Made by a program: the position numbers and the translations under genes | The notes under the pieces: generated by a model | Seen by the model: only the letters and a program-made list of their open reading frames with translations | Databases searched by the model: none | Told to the model about the DNA's origin: nothing | In this document: piece by piece, positions 22,361-34,873 of the stretch | Position numbering within the stretch: the stretch's first letter is position 1 | Layout: each line of letters opens with the position of its first letter | Assembly (NCBI RefSeq): GCF_025766255.1 | Contig: NW_026516684.1 | Coordinates: 1 to 64,000 of the forward strand | DNA: 64,000 bases | DNA from: Zychaea mexicana | Lineage: Eukaryota; Mucoromycota; Mucoromycetes; Mucorales; Lichtheimiaceae | Reading direction: 5' to 3'

Positions 22361-24290
22361 ATGGTTGAAGCTGTGTAAGTAGTCCTTGTCTGCCTTTTCC
22401 CCTCTCTCTCTGTTGAAGCGCAATCCCGGTACGCTGGCCACTGACATGATGCTTCTCTCTAATACAGTGCTGATATTGGTCTCATTGGTTTGGCTGTCAT
22501 GGTAATTTGAGAAGGAATTTTTTAAAGACGCGTCGTCGTCGTCGTCGTTGTCATGCTCTCCTCAGGGACCGAGCCGGGACTAATCCACTGTGATACGCGT
22601 TTAGGGCCAAAACTTGATTTTAAACATGAACGACAATGGCTTCACTGTCTGCGCTTACAACCGTACCACCTCCAAGGTTGACGCATTCTTGGAGAACGAG
22701 GCCAAGGGTAAGAGCTTGGGGCACATGCAATCGTTAGTTCTCGCGGTCTGGGCTGTTGTTCACATAGCCAACTCCCAGATTACAGGGTGGACGATGGGGC
22801 CTAAAAAGGACGCAGGACCGTGTGGAAACAGAAAAAAGGAAACTCGGGATATGCTTGTTCTGGTACTGTTCGTGCTGTTTACTGACGATTCTGTTTGTTT
22901 GTTTTTTTTAGGCACCAACATTGTCGGAGCTCACTCTGTTGAGGAGTTGTGCGCCAAGTTGAAGCGTCCCCGCAAGGTCGTCTTGCTTGTCAAGGCTGGC
23001 TCCGCTGTCGATGCCTTCATTGACCAGCTCTTGCCCTTCATGGAAGAGGGTGATATCATCATCGACGGTGGTAACTCGCATTACCCCGACTCCATCCGCC
23101 GTTGCGCCGATTTGGAGAAGAAGGGCATCCTCTTTGTCGGTTCGGGTGTTTCCGGCGGTGAGGAAGGTGCTCGCTATGGTCCTTCGCTCATGCCCGGTGG
23201 TCACCCTGGCGCTTGGGAAGCCATCAAGCCCATCTTCCAGTCCATCGCCGCCAAGGTTGACAACGAGCCCTGCTGCGACTGGGTCGGTGGTACCGGTGCC
23301 GGTCACTACGTCAAGATGGTCCACAACGGTATTGGTATGTATTGTGTGCATCGATATGTGTATATATACTGTGGAAATAGACACGTGTGATACTAACAAT
23401 CGTATTTAGAATATGGTGACATGCAGTTGATCACTGAAGTCTACCAAATCATGCTTGAGGGTCTTGGCCTTACTCACGACGAGATGGCCGAAGTCTTCAC
23501 TGAATGGAACAAGGGTGAATTGGACTCGTTCTTGATCGAGATCACCCGTGACATTCTCAAGTTCAAGGATACCGATGGCCAGCCCTTGGTCGAAAAGATC
23601 CGTGACACTGCTGGTCAGAAGGGTACTGGCAAGTGGACCGGCATTGACTCGTTGGACCGCGGTATCCCCGTCACCTTGATCGGTGAGGCTGTCTACTCCC
23701 GCTGCTTGTCTTCCCTCAAGGACGAGCGTGTCCGTGCCTCCAAGATCCTCTCTGGCCCCAAGGACAAAAAGTACACTGGTGACAAGAAGGAATTCATTGC
23801 CCAGCTCGGCCAGGCCTTGTATGCCGCCAAGATTGTCTCGTACGCTCAGGGCTTCATGTTGATGCGCCAGGCTGCCAAGGACAACAACTGGGCTTTGAAC
23901 AACGCCGGCATTGCCTTGATGTGGCGCGGTGGCTGCATTATCCGCTCTGTCTTCTTGGGCAAGATCAAGGATGCTTACACCAACAACCCCGAACTCGAGA
24001 ACTTGTTGTTCGATCCCTTCTTCCAAGAGGCTACCGCCAAGGCCCAGGATGCCTGGAGAAACGTCATTGCACAGGCCGTCATCATGGGTATCCCCACTCC
24101 CGCTTTGTCGACCGCTTTGAACTTCTACGATGGTCTCCGTCACGAGAAGTTGCCCGCCAACTTGCTCCAGGCTCAGCGTGATTACTTTGGTGCCCACACC
24201 TACGAGCTTTTGGATGCCCCTGGCAAGTGGATCCACACAAACTGGACCGGCCGTGGTGGCAACGTCGCTGCTTCTACCTACGATGCTTAA
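22361..24290 (+). CDS. GND1: 6-phosphogluconate dehydrogenase, decarboxylating
   Basis: Five exons (22361-22374, 22468-22501, 22605-22707, 22912-23334, 23410-24290) join in phase to 484 residues, the normal length. The enzyme converts 6-phosphogluconate to ribulose 5-phosphate with NADPH formation in the cytosolic pentose phosphate pathway. Visible signatures are the Rossmann segment [18 protein letters not shown], the NADP-binding NRTTSK turn, GGNSHY (substrate contacts, residues about 103-108), [16 protein letters not shown], the catalytic lysine in [12 protein letters not shown] (Lys185) and the C-terminal [16 protein letters not shown]. The first two exons are 14 and 34 bp. The coding exons use strongly C-ending codons, unlike the neighbours, which indicates high expression. 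Long antisense frames over it are by-products of this bias. Confidence 0.97.
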
Positions 24291-25015
24291 GTAAAGATGA
24301 TTACCCACACATTTTTTCTCCAACTATCACCCTTCCCCCACCAACAGACACTCTCACGATTTACATTCGATTTACTTTCTAGTCTCTCACTCACTCACTC
24401 TCTCTGTTTCCTTGTTATCATTCGTCGACACTTTGCATCTTTTGTTTGTATAAAAATTCTCCCCCCCCATTCAATGCAAGAAACACTGTTACTTTACCCA
24501 AAAAAGAAAAGGTGATATAACATATACGACTTTCATACGGATTTGTGTGGGACGTTAATGAGGTAGAAAGGCATGGGCTGACGTTGTTCAGTTAGACTGG
24601 GATGTACTGCGATAAGAACGCGTCTTTGATCATTACTTGGTTCGAACATACATTTCGCGCTGCCATGACTACAAAGCAGTCGATGCAGCTACTCAGAAAT
24701 AAATGTATCTTAGTGATAAAATATAACAACATTACTTATAAGCAAGTATTATATAGGTTGCGTGAGTTAGTTACAGGTACAGTGTGATACTGTATGCTGA
24801 TAACTGATCGTTCGTAGATACTAAAGTTCAGACACACTTTTTACTGTAGCATGTAGCTAGTATTGCTACATCAAATACTGTATTAAGACATAACGAAGCT
24901 TTAAAAAATACGATGTGCCACAAAATTCGTGGCGGGATTTCAAGCCATGGTTCAAGCGCGTTTTTTCCCCCTTTTGCCCTTTGACTCTCCTATTCCTTCT
25001 CTTTTCTTGATCGCT
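24291..25015. other. 3' region of 6PGD and 5' region of Spc98/GCP3
   Basis: The left part is pyrimidine-rich 3' flank of 6PGD. The rest holds the upstream region of the gamma-tubulin complex gene, with a CT-rich tract (24960-25010) directly before its start. No other gene is visible. Confidence 0.5.
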
Positions 25016-28000
25016 ATGAGTATACCAGATTCCCTACGCGCTATTTTACAAGAGGGACGAAACCAACAATCGCATCACCACACATTTGGAGAATCTTCAC
25101 GCACACCACGGTTTTCTACTGCGTCTTCATACCGCAGCTTCTCAGGCAACCACGACAACAGTAATAACAGCAGCACCAGTACTTCTACGCTCGATCGCCA
25201 TACGGCTAAAACGCTTCATAAACTCATACAGCGATTCGTCCAAACCAATCCAGACAATGCTCAAGATCAAATACACTTTGACGTTGTCTATGACAAGTGT
25301 GCGCGATTGCTGACCAGGTGGGTTATATTAAACATATCTTGATTTGTTATTTTCTTTCCCCAGTAAATACGAAAGACTAACTTAATCGAGCGATCGTTTT
25401 ATTTTCTTTATATTTCCTCCCTCTACCTTAGCCAGCCTTCACCATCAGTAGTAGAAGACGAAAACCATGTTGCAAATATGATTCGACGAAAACGTATTTT
25501 TAAAAGCTTATATCGGCGTGGAGGTATATTTAAAAGACTTACAATGTACGTTATTCTCATAGTAACACGAGATCCCCAAGACATGAACAAAGCGACGCGA
25601 TTCGGTCACTTGTATAATAAACTAGCTTCGCAGGTATAACGAATTGCAAGAACCTATGAAAAGGAAAATACATTCCTTAACTGGTGCTACTGTATTCTAT
25701 AGTCTGTTCTTCAAAACAAATGGTCCATTCTTTACCTATTGTCCCTCGTTAGTGAAGTGGACGGTCCAGCCTCAGCTCCTTTATCGGTATGCATTGAATT
25801 TGATGGTTGATCCGTTCAAATATACGCACGCGAAAAAAAAAAGATTTAACAAAATTGATATAATGTATACTGCTGCCACTAGCCTACGAGCTCTCCATTG
25901 GGATTGTCTAGTGTATCGCCACAGCTACAGCCATCAAGTTCACGACCTTATGATTTGCAACATGACACAACAACATCTTCACGGAACACACGACGACGAT
26001 TAGCGGATGATTACTCTGAAAGCGATCGCATGTTACCACCCGCGGTACAGCTTGAAAAGGCACGAGAAATGTATCAAAGCTCATTATCAAACAGTGAATA
26101 CGAACCAGGTAAAGCAATCTTTTTTGATAGGGATTGAGGACGATGAACTAATGAAATATAGCGACATGATAATTGACGTGTTTTTTTTTTTTTTTTGCCG
26201 ACATCTGTTACAGTTGTGCCTGAATCTGAGCTTTTACGTGATCTCATATTCATTTTCCAAGGCATTGATGGCCAATATATCAAATACGATTCCAATTCTG
26301 ATGTATATGCCATGGATAGTCAGGTATCAATGCAATTCAAGGTCCACTGGCTGTCTCTGTCGATTTTTATCTTATGCGAAAAATGGTTTGATAATGTACA
26401 TAGATAAACGTTCCAGAACCTACAAAAGATCTGGTGTATCGACTAACTGAAATTGGATGGTTATATCAACGGATACAAGCATTTATTCGAACTCGATGCA
26501 ATGATCCGTCTGCCGGGCTTGTTGCTCAGGTTGGTATACATAAATGATTGTATGTAATTGGGATGATTGAACAATCCGGATTGATGATAAGTATACGTGT
26601 AAACATAGGCTTTCTGCTTTGCTCTCCAACATGAATTGACGGATTACTACAAACTGATGGCAGTACTTGAGGCACAAATCGAAAAGCAGACGTCCAATTT
26701 ACTCTCGGTTACAAGTGAACATACACTGACACTTAGACGACTGATTTTATGGACTCGAGAAAGCTCTCAACGACTCCGTCTCATGAGTGTTTTGGTTGAT
26801 GTTTGTAAAAGTAATGCTTCACAAAGAAAACACTAAAGTGATAATTCGCTTTGTAAGATTTTAAAATTACTAATATCTGTTTTAGATCAAAAGGGCGGAG
26901 CTCTAGTATCGACGATGCATAATTATACAAAACACGGCGACCCATTCATCCAAAACTATATAAGGGCTATGTTGGAAGAGGTATAAATTGTTCCTGTACA
27001 CATTTGATTTGGGGACATGGAGAGGTTATTCATGAGAAAAGTGCTCGTTTATAACTTTGCGCGGTCTTTGATAGGTTTCCAAACCATTTTATGAAATGCT
27101 TCAACGATGGATCTATGAAGGCGAGTTGGATGACCCTTACCAAGAATTCTTTGTTGCTTGTGATCCAAGCGTATGCGAAGAAGAACTTTGGCGAAACAAG
27201 TATACTATTCGTGAAAACATGATTCCCAGTTTTATTTCAGGCGAACTAGCACAAAAGGTAACTTGACAGAGCTAAAAAGATTCTTCAGGGAACAGTCCTT
27301 TGTTAGGGTTACTAAGTGAAGATATCTCGATCGACAGATTTTCTTGATTGGAAAGTCGATTAATTTTATTCGCTACAGTTGCCAAGATGACGCTTTCGTT
27401 GTAACAAATCATAACGCATCTGAACCATCACGTACGTGTATTATACAATATCATCTGCCTTGGTCTGCCAACAGTTTAAAATGCAATGACGTCGTTGAGT
27501 GGGAGAAAAGTATGGTACTAAAGCAATAAAAATAGCTGTACAGACATTCAAGTATGGAGACATACTAGCAGTTGAACGGTCCATTGATGTGACATATCGA
27601 GAAACTAGCAAGCAATTGATCAACCTGCTCAAGCACAAGTATAAGCTGATGGATCATTTGCGAGCTCTGAAGCGATATTTACTATTGGGCCAAGGCGACT
27701 TCATCCAATACCTGATGGACACTTTAGGGTAAGTCCATATCTACTCACCAAAGTAAATGTGATTACACAAAAGACCATCAATATTCACAAACGTTCATAC
27801 AGTCCTGGATTGAACCGTCCTGCCAACACACTCTTCCGGCACAACTTGACTGGCGTACTAGAAACCGCAATCCGTGCTTCAAATGCACAATATGACGATC
27901 CTGAAATCCTCAATCGGTTGGATGTGCGGCTTTTGGAGGTACGTTTGTGTGTAGTAGGGACGTGTGTCTATGCTACCAGAAATACTTGGAGAAGGAAGCT

Positions 28001-28932
28001 GCTACGAGAATGAAGATCATCGATGAGAAATTAAAATTGATGTTCTATTCTTTAGGTTTCTGCCAATGACTTGGGCTGGGACGTATTCACGCTTGATTAT
28101 CATTTAGACTCGCCTATTAATACTGTGTTTAGCCCGCCAGCCATGCACCAATATCTTCGCATGTTCAACTTTTTATGGCAATTGAAACGTGTCGAGTATA
28201 CCCTTACAGCATCCTGGCGACGGTGGAGCATAGCATCCCGGGACTTTGCCTCAATTACAGAAATGGCACAAGATTTACATCAAGCACAACTATGTATCAG
28301 TCGCATGATTCATTTCATTTATCAATTACAGCACTATTATCTTTTCGAGGTAGAACTATTTTCCTTCTGGTCTGCGTTTTCTACCATTCTATACGTTTTT
28401 GAACAGATTTACAAACAGAAAATAACTTTAGGTGCTGGAATGCTCTTGGGAAAAGCTTGATGACCATATCAACAACAAATGTATCGACTTGGACTCTATC
28501 ATCGAAGCCCATTCACAATACCTGTCTGAAATTACAGAGAAGGGATTTTTAAATGGGGCAAAGAATCGAGCATTGTCGATGCGCCTTGGCTCGCTATTTG
28601 AAACCATCCTCGCTTATAAATCAATCCTGGTGTGTAGACTGGATAGCTAGAGAGAAAGAGACTGTATAGTACTATAGCTGCATACGTTCCACATGTTGAC
28701 TAATGCTCATCGCATCTCCATATACAAATAGGATAATCTGTACTTATTCGGCTCATCATCTTTTCGGGACTCGGAAAAGTTACTGAGGATACGCAACAAG
28801 CATAAGGACATGGAAAAGAAATTTCAAACACAAGTACTGGAATTTTTAGATGTTTTAGCATCATACCATGATGAAGATTTGCGATCTTTGTTAACGAGAC
28901 TTAATTACAATGGATATTACTCGTCAAATTAA
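25016..28932 (+). CDS. SPC98: Gamma-tubulin complex component 3 (GCP3/Spc98)
   Basis: About 15 exons encode a GCP3-type protein, which with GCP2/Spc97 and gamma-tubulin forms the complex that nucleates microtubules at the spindle pole body. Diagnostic segments in order are [53 protein letters not shown] (start of the GRIP1 region), [111 protein letters not shown] and the C-terminal [21 protein letters not shown] and the LLGQGDF motif point to GCP3 rather than GCP2 (family knowledge). The start at 25016 ([14 protein letters not shown]) follows a CT-rich leader. The N-terminal 200 residues are Ser/Thr/Asn-rich and poorly conserved. It converges with Gle1, 219 bp apart. Confidence 0.93.
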
Positions 28933-29151
28933 AAAAAACAAATCAAAACAAATGCTCTGTGCTTTTGAAAATGAGGGAAAAAAATGATACGAGACACATA
29001 TATCTTTGCGATGTGTGTGTATGTGTGTGTGTGTATGGATGTAGTGACATGGCAAGTAAGGATGAAGAAAAAGGAATAGTAAGGAACAAAGGGGGGAGTG
29101 ACAATGATAAAAATAGGGAGGATATGTAAGGTGTGTGAGCGCAAAAGTAGC

Positions 29152-31538
29152 TCAAACTTTGCTTTCTGCCTTTTCTGGCATTTTGCTCATTTCTCCAGTT
29201 GTAAAAAAGTCTTCCAGTAACCGATGTAATTCGTTCAGTGGACTTGCATTTTCTCGAGATTTCGGCGTCGCAGGCAACACGTCGTTAAAAATGACTTGAT
29301 AGATCTTGTAAGCTTGTCTGGGATATGCGCGCAACAATCCACGGCCAGCAATTTGAAGGAAACTGTGAATAAGGCCAGGCGTGATAGGTCGAGGTGGAAC
29401 ATTGCAGATACGAGCCAGCCAAAGCCAGCCATTTTCGATGCCATGCGGATTGGGCGGATCAGAACCGAGCTGTTGACCCATTTGAACGAGTGCGGCAAAG
29501 AACATGACGTATGAGTATTGATATAAGTAATGCATGTCGATTGTTTGAAACTCTTTCTTCTCGTCGTCAACGTGCTCGTATCGCTGAAGTCGTTTTATGT
29601 CATCGATGGAAACGTCCGAACCATCATGATAGTTGGGAATCATGTAGGGACAACGTTTGTATAATCGAGCTAGTAAGTATTCCATGAATTCTGGAATGGC
29701 TGCGCCCAATAGCATCGCAAAACGTGCATAAAAATAGGCACCCCAACTAATAGATGAAATTTCAGACCGTGCTTGTCGCTATAGCAATCCGGTGTTGGTT
29801 AGTTGAAAGACCAAGAGGAAAATGTGCATTTGCACAAAATAAATGGTGTCGGGCACAAGGTACTTACCAGAAAATCCTTTGCTGTGTAATTGAGTAGAAT
29901 GTGAAAGGCGTCTTCTGACTGGCTTCTGGCGGCCAAAAGACGGTCTCTAATGGCTTTAAACTACGCATAAACAAAGCATTAGTTTCCAAGTGCACGAGAA
30001 ATCACTAGTCATTGATTTAGCCATTACCCGCTGATCAACTACTTCTCGCTTAAACTGCAATTGCTTCAAATATCGCTTTATCGGCATTCGCTCTTTAAAC
30101 ACAGTTGACCGGAACTTTTGGTCCTGAAGTTTTGGCTTGTAGTGTTCTCGGTAGTACTAACGACAGTATACACATCAGATTACAATTGATAACCTTTATG
30201 CAATCTCATATCTAATATGCAGTTGATGGAAATACCTCGATTCTTTTCATGTATGTAGCGTATAATTCAATACCGTTGACTGATGCCGACGATTGTTTGG
30301 CCTGCTTAAAGGTTTCATGCGCATACGTCAAAATATTCAGCATTTCGTTTGTCACTCAATCAAAAAGGAATACCATAAAAAAGCATATACCTGCATGCGC
30401 GCCTTTTCTTCTTTCTCCTTTCTAGCTTTGTCGGCTGCTTCGGCCTTCTGTTTGTCTTCTAGACTCTTTTGTTCTTTCTCTCTTTGTGCCTTGGCTTCCG
30501 CTTCTTTCTGTGCTTTCAGCTTTGCTTGCTTCTCTTTGTCTATCTGGATCGCGTTTTTGACTCGCTATTATCGGGGATCTGTTTCAGTATCTTACACGAA
30601 CCTGTAGTACATCCCCTATCTCTCCTCATTGGTTCCTTAGCAACAATGGATTACCTCGCTTAATTCAACCACATACTGATTATACTCTTCATCAAGCTCT
30701 TTTTCCAATGTTGTGCTGTGTTTGTTTGACAAGGAGCAGTAAGTACATGTATGATCTGTCTTTCAAAGCTGCAGGCTTGTATCAAACATGAAAAGAAAAA
30801 GAATACGTACAATTTTACATCCAAACTAGATAGACCCATACGAATTCTCTCCAGGTCTTCTTCGATCTTTCTATTCTGCTTTTCCAGTATATCTTTTTTC
30901 ATTTGATCGAGTTCTTGTTTGTGTGCTTGCTGCTTAACCGCAGAGCTTGTGTCAATGGCCCGCTATACAGTGAGGAAAACAGAAAAGTTTGGCATTTAGA
31001 ACGTGAACAAGGACATATACACTTCTCGGCTGATCGGTTTGTGCACAGAAACAGACACAAGTAGTAGACTACAATATACTCACTTTACTGTTGTTCTGCA
31101 CTACATTCAGTTTATATGCTTGTAAAATATCCACTGGCAGAGCTAGAGAAGCAAGTTCTGGGACTTTCTTGAAGTTTGGGTTTCTGTTTGAAAAAAAAAA
31201 CGCGCAATTAGATTATTTTCGATTCTCCTTTTTTGACCTTCAACTGGATTCACGTTGCTCTTATCAACAATCGCTATGCCTTTATAGACCAGAAATTTGA
31301 ATGAACGAGACAATGAGCCGTACTTTTGTTTAAATTTTGTTGCGGTGTCCTCCAAGTCAGAATCGTCAGAATCTGAGGGACAACTGTACACGACTGAATT
31401 CGTAATTTTTCGCAAAGGCATGCTAAAAACAGGAAGAGTGGAATAAAAGATTTAAATTAGGTAAGTGCCTTGATTCAAGGCTAGTTTTTTCAACGTATAT
31501 GATTTTGATCTATACCTTCGCCTTGCAGTTGCTGCCAT
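29152..31538 (-). CDS. GLE1: mRNA export factor Gle1
   Basis: About ten exons encode Gle1, the nuclear-pore protein that with inositol hexakisphosphate activates the DEAD-box ATPase Dbp5 during mRNA export and also acts in translation. The start (31538, MAATARRS) is in a 22-bp first exon spliced in phase to MPLRKITNSVVYSC. An acidic Ser/Asp segment (CPSDSDDSDLEDT) is followed by a long coiled coil of Lys/Glu/Ala/Gln (30400-30960, KEKQAKLKAQKEAEAKAQR). The C-terminal HEAT-like Gle1 domain follows, with KRYLKQLQFKREVVDQRFK, IPEFMEYLLARLYKRCPYMI, NPHGIENGWLWLARICN and GLIHSFLQIAGRGLLRAYPR, ending at 29152. The NPHG-ENGW-WLA block is characteristic of Gle1. Gene order and lengths are normal. Confidence 0.93.
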
Positions 31539-33312
31539 TTTGTCAAACGAAAAGTAAGTGATAGTTTTAGTCACACGAGAAAAGAAATCCGGGCAGGAAA
31601 AGAAAGTGGGTCTCGGAATCTCCGCCGAGCGAGCTCTTCTCGCGTTCTGTCAGCTAAAAGACTGGGAGGTATTATGCTTGTTCGCTAGTCACCAAACACT
31701 CTGCTTTTTGAGATGAGAATATAACTCGCTTTTGACAGGAGCTTATAAAGCTGCTCACTGTTTTTTGATACACTTACCTAGTGCCTTGCCAAAGGAAGAA
31801 AGTGCATGCTGGTGACAGCAGTCCGGTTGATTAACCGGGCAACTAACATTTAGAAAGTTGCATAGTGGTATCAAAGCACAATTATTTGTCATTGATATAT
31901 GGTTGTTGAGCAACAACTGCCGAAAAACTACTGTGGACCCGGGATTTGAGATTTGTATACAGTGTCTCTTTATCTGCCGCAATACGCTTGTTTAACAACA
32001 AGTAAACTACTGCCACCCTCGTCCCTCCATAAGTATTATTGCAATGATAATGTATGTAGATAAGACTTATACACATAGAGGTAATATGCACCGTGTTTTT
32101 AAAATAGCTCACATCCGTACACAGGATAAAACGCCGAGACCCCGTGTACCAAGAATATCATAGCATCATGCTGTTGCTGTTTCGTAGATCAAGTAGGAAA
32201 AGGTTGATGGACCGCCTCTCTTCTTGTGTCTTTGAGAGAGCGCTCAAAAAGGACATTAATCGTCCTAGGAGAGAAGAGATCTTTTTATTTTGAACCAGCC
32301 TTCTTTTCCTTTGCCATAACAGTTAGCCATTCCGCTTTTTTTTTAAGCTAATTTCATAATTTGCAAAGTGAGTGGTGGTAGTGCACATGCGCACGGTGCC
32401 GCCACTAAACAGCACAAACTTTGATCCTGCAGCAGCAGCTCATACTGCATGCATATCATGCCACATATTGTAACTTTGGATCGTATTCTTCAGAGTTCCT
32501 CACTCGTCCTAATGTACTGTTGTACTTAGCATAGACGTTCCATACCATCCACAATGTCATATAGTCTTCGTTGCTGGCATCTCTTTGTATTACTGTAACT
32601 GTAATATCGACAAGAGAGATCTACACACATCATTTTGACACCCAAGTTCTTACTTTTCGTGTGTATGTAGCAGTAAGCTTGGTCTGTTTTCGAAAAAGAT
32701 GCCAAAGACTTTTTATCCGTATTACATGATGTGGGTTTATTTGAGAGCTAGTAGTATACACAGAATAATAGCAGAGAGGAGGAGGTGTGAATGCAAAGAG
32801 AGAAGAAGTTACCTCATACTGATTGCTACGTACAAATCTAGTCAGTGACAGATTGTTCTGTGCAAGCACGGTAATACTATTGTTGTCTGGTATAGATTCA
32901 ATGCTTGTGTCTCCATGTGCTGCTACAAGCCTCGAAGATGTCCATTAATCACCTATGTTTAGCCCGCGCTACTCCTGCCAAAACTCTTTTAGAAGATACC
33001 CATGCGCGGGGAAGAATAAAAGTACTATCTAGTACGTAACAGAACGCTATTTATGCAGTATGTACAACTATGGCAGAGTACTTTTGCTGCGTTACTGTTC
33101 GTTTACATTAAACTATTCATCTCTAGATTCTTTTATATCACTTGATAGAAAGACTCTTGTAGCCCAGATGAATGCATAAATTTTACGCCTTATATATTAA
33201 GCAATGGAAATAACACGTGCTTTACGCTGTTGTTGTTCGCTATCTTTTAAAGCTATTTTTTCCCCGGATTCAATGCTGAAAAAACACTCACCCTTGCTGT
33301 CTCTCTTGCAGA

Positions 33313-33504
33313 CTATCTACTCTGCAATTTGTTCGGCTACAAGGTGTTTCATCCATTGTTCGATACATAATGGGGAAAGGGCACGTCTCGCTTGAGCGTC
33401 GATGGATACCGCAAGGCGTAATTATCAGCGTGTCCGACCACGTACAGGATGAAGTCAAACTTCCATCTACAGTAACAACATTGAGCGGCATGTATGATCG
33501 ATGA
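33313..33504 (+). CDS. Orphan exon-like open frame, unknown
   Basis: A splice-acceptor-like sequence (ctctcttgcag) immediately precedes a 63-codon frame with normal coding composition, containing QGVSSIVRYIMGKGHVSLER and GVIISVSDHVQDEVKLPS, that stops at 33504. No matching upstream exon could be found and I do not recognise the sequence. It may be a terminal exon, or a fragment of a mobile or decayed gene. Confidence 0.25.
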   Translation, partial: LSTLQFVRLQGVSSIVRYIMGKGHVSLERRWIPQGVIISVSDHVQDEVKLPSTVTTLSGMYDR

Positions 33505-34615
33505 GATGATGGTGCAAAGACGGGAAGCACCGTATTTAAAAATGTAGATGATAGCTGCCATGGTTGTCTTGCCCCAATATACGACGTTTCTTTTCCAATG
33601 GCTGTTGGAGATATTCCATGATTATCCTCATAATATTTAATAATGATTCAACCCAAGTTTAGATGTTGACCATCGTCGGCAGATCACGTTGTGATTTTCT
33701 TATTTCCACCGCCCATCTTGTTCCTTTGATTATGTATTTTGTGATATGCTACTGTCCACACATTTATATGACCAAACAATTCTCCAAACATCATAATCCA
33801 CAGTTGGGAAAACTTCCATTGAAATGTAGGAATTATGCGTATTTCTGTTAAGCGACGATCCCTATTGGAGGACAGATACTCATTTCGGCGCTCATTATCA
33901 GTCGTCGCCCACGGTATGCAATGCCCTTGAAAGCGATCCAGAGACGAAGTCCTTCTTGGCCTATTGCTAAAGGTGACATGAGCTTGGTGAACATTTCCGT
34001 ACACTGACCGGATCAGTGGCTCAAACCAAAAACGTAGCCTTGGAGCGTCCATTTTACGGCAAGCCCTACATAAAGACGCATGTAGTCCAAGAGCAAACAC
34101 ATATTACTATCCCTGCCAACTTTAATTGATATTCCACCTTGCCACCAGTCAATGCACCAGTTGTGAATGGAATTACTGCTGGGCGAAGTCTTGTAGTGAA
34201 GAAGCTGCTCGTCCCCAGCACACTTTTCTTTGGCATCTAAAGACAAGACATAGTAAAAATAAGCGGATCGTAATTCTTACCAAAAGGGACTATATATTAA
34301 GCTAAGTGGGACGTAATGCACAGTAAACGGTGCTCTTGACGTATATAAAAAGCAACTGCAAAAGAGCAGGACTTTTCTCTCGGGCTTTATTATAACATCA
34401 TTAATTCGGCAACGACAAGTAGTCTGCAAAGAGACGACCAGAGACACAATGTGGATTTTGCTGTGGGAATAAGTAACAATAGGGGAAAATTCGCTGCGTC
34501 TCTCTTTTTTTTTATTATCACATAACGAAGGCTCCGATCACGTACGCACACACCCACACTAACGACAAGCATAAAGAATGTAATTCAGCAGGAAGCAAAG
34601 GTAGTCCATGAATGA

Positions 34616-34873
34616 GGAAATCAGGGAGAGCGCAACACAGATCTTTCTTTTGTGGATAGTGACGAAGTTACGCGTGTGTCAAACCTTGAACGTTCCAACA
34701 GCTTTCCCCTGAAACGAAAACTATGTAGAGTGAAAGCGTATTGTGACGCAACGATTTGGCCAATTGACTTCGCACTCGAAGTACACAATGGGATGGCGAG
34801 TGAAAAAGGTAATAAATGGAGCAACGAATTACGCGCAGAAGTGGCAAAAGTTGGAGGAAGTCATCGTTTGTAG
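34616..34873 (+). CDS. Orphan open frame, unknown
   Basis: An uninterrupted 85-codon frame begins directly after a TGA and reads with even use of charged and hydrophobic residues, including DSDEVTRVSNLERSNSFPLK and DFALEVHNGMASEKGNKW, before a stop at 34871-34873. The first ATG is at 34652. No domain is recognised and there are no linked exons. Confidence 0.2.
   Translation, partial: GNQGERNTDLSFVDSDEVTRVSNLERSNSFPLKRKLCRVKAYCDATIWPIDFALEVHNGMASEKGNKWSNELRAEVAKVGGSHRL

Noticed and set aside
22908..23399. 163-codon minus-strand frame over 6PGD exon 4
   Set aside because: Antisense shadow of the conserved exon; no independent support.
23406..24323. 305-codon minus-strand open frame over the 6PGD gene
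   Set aside because: It is antisense to conserved 6PGD coding sequence. Strong C-ending codon bias on the plus strand removes stops from the antisense frame. The translation has no recognisable motif.
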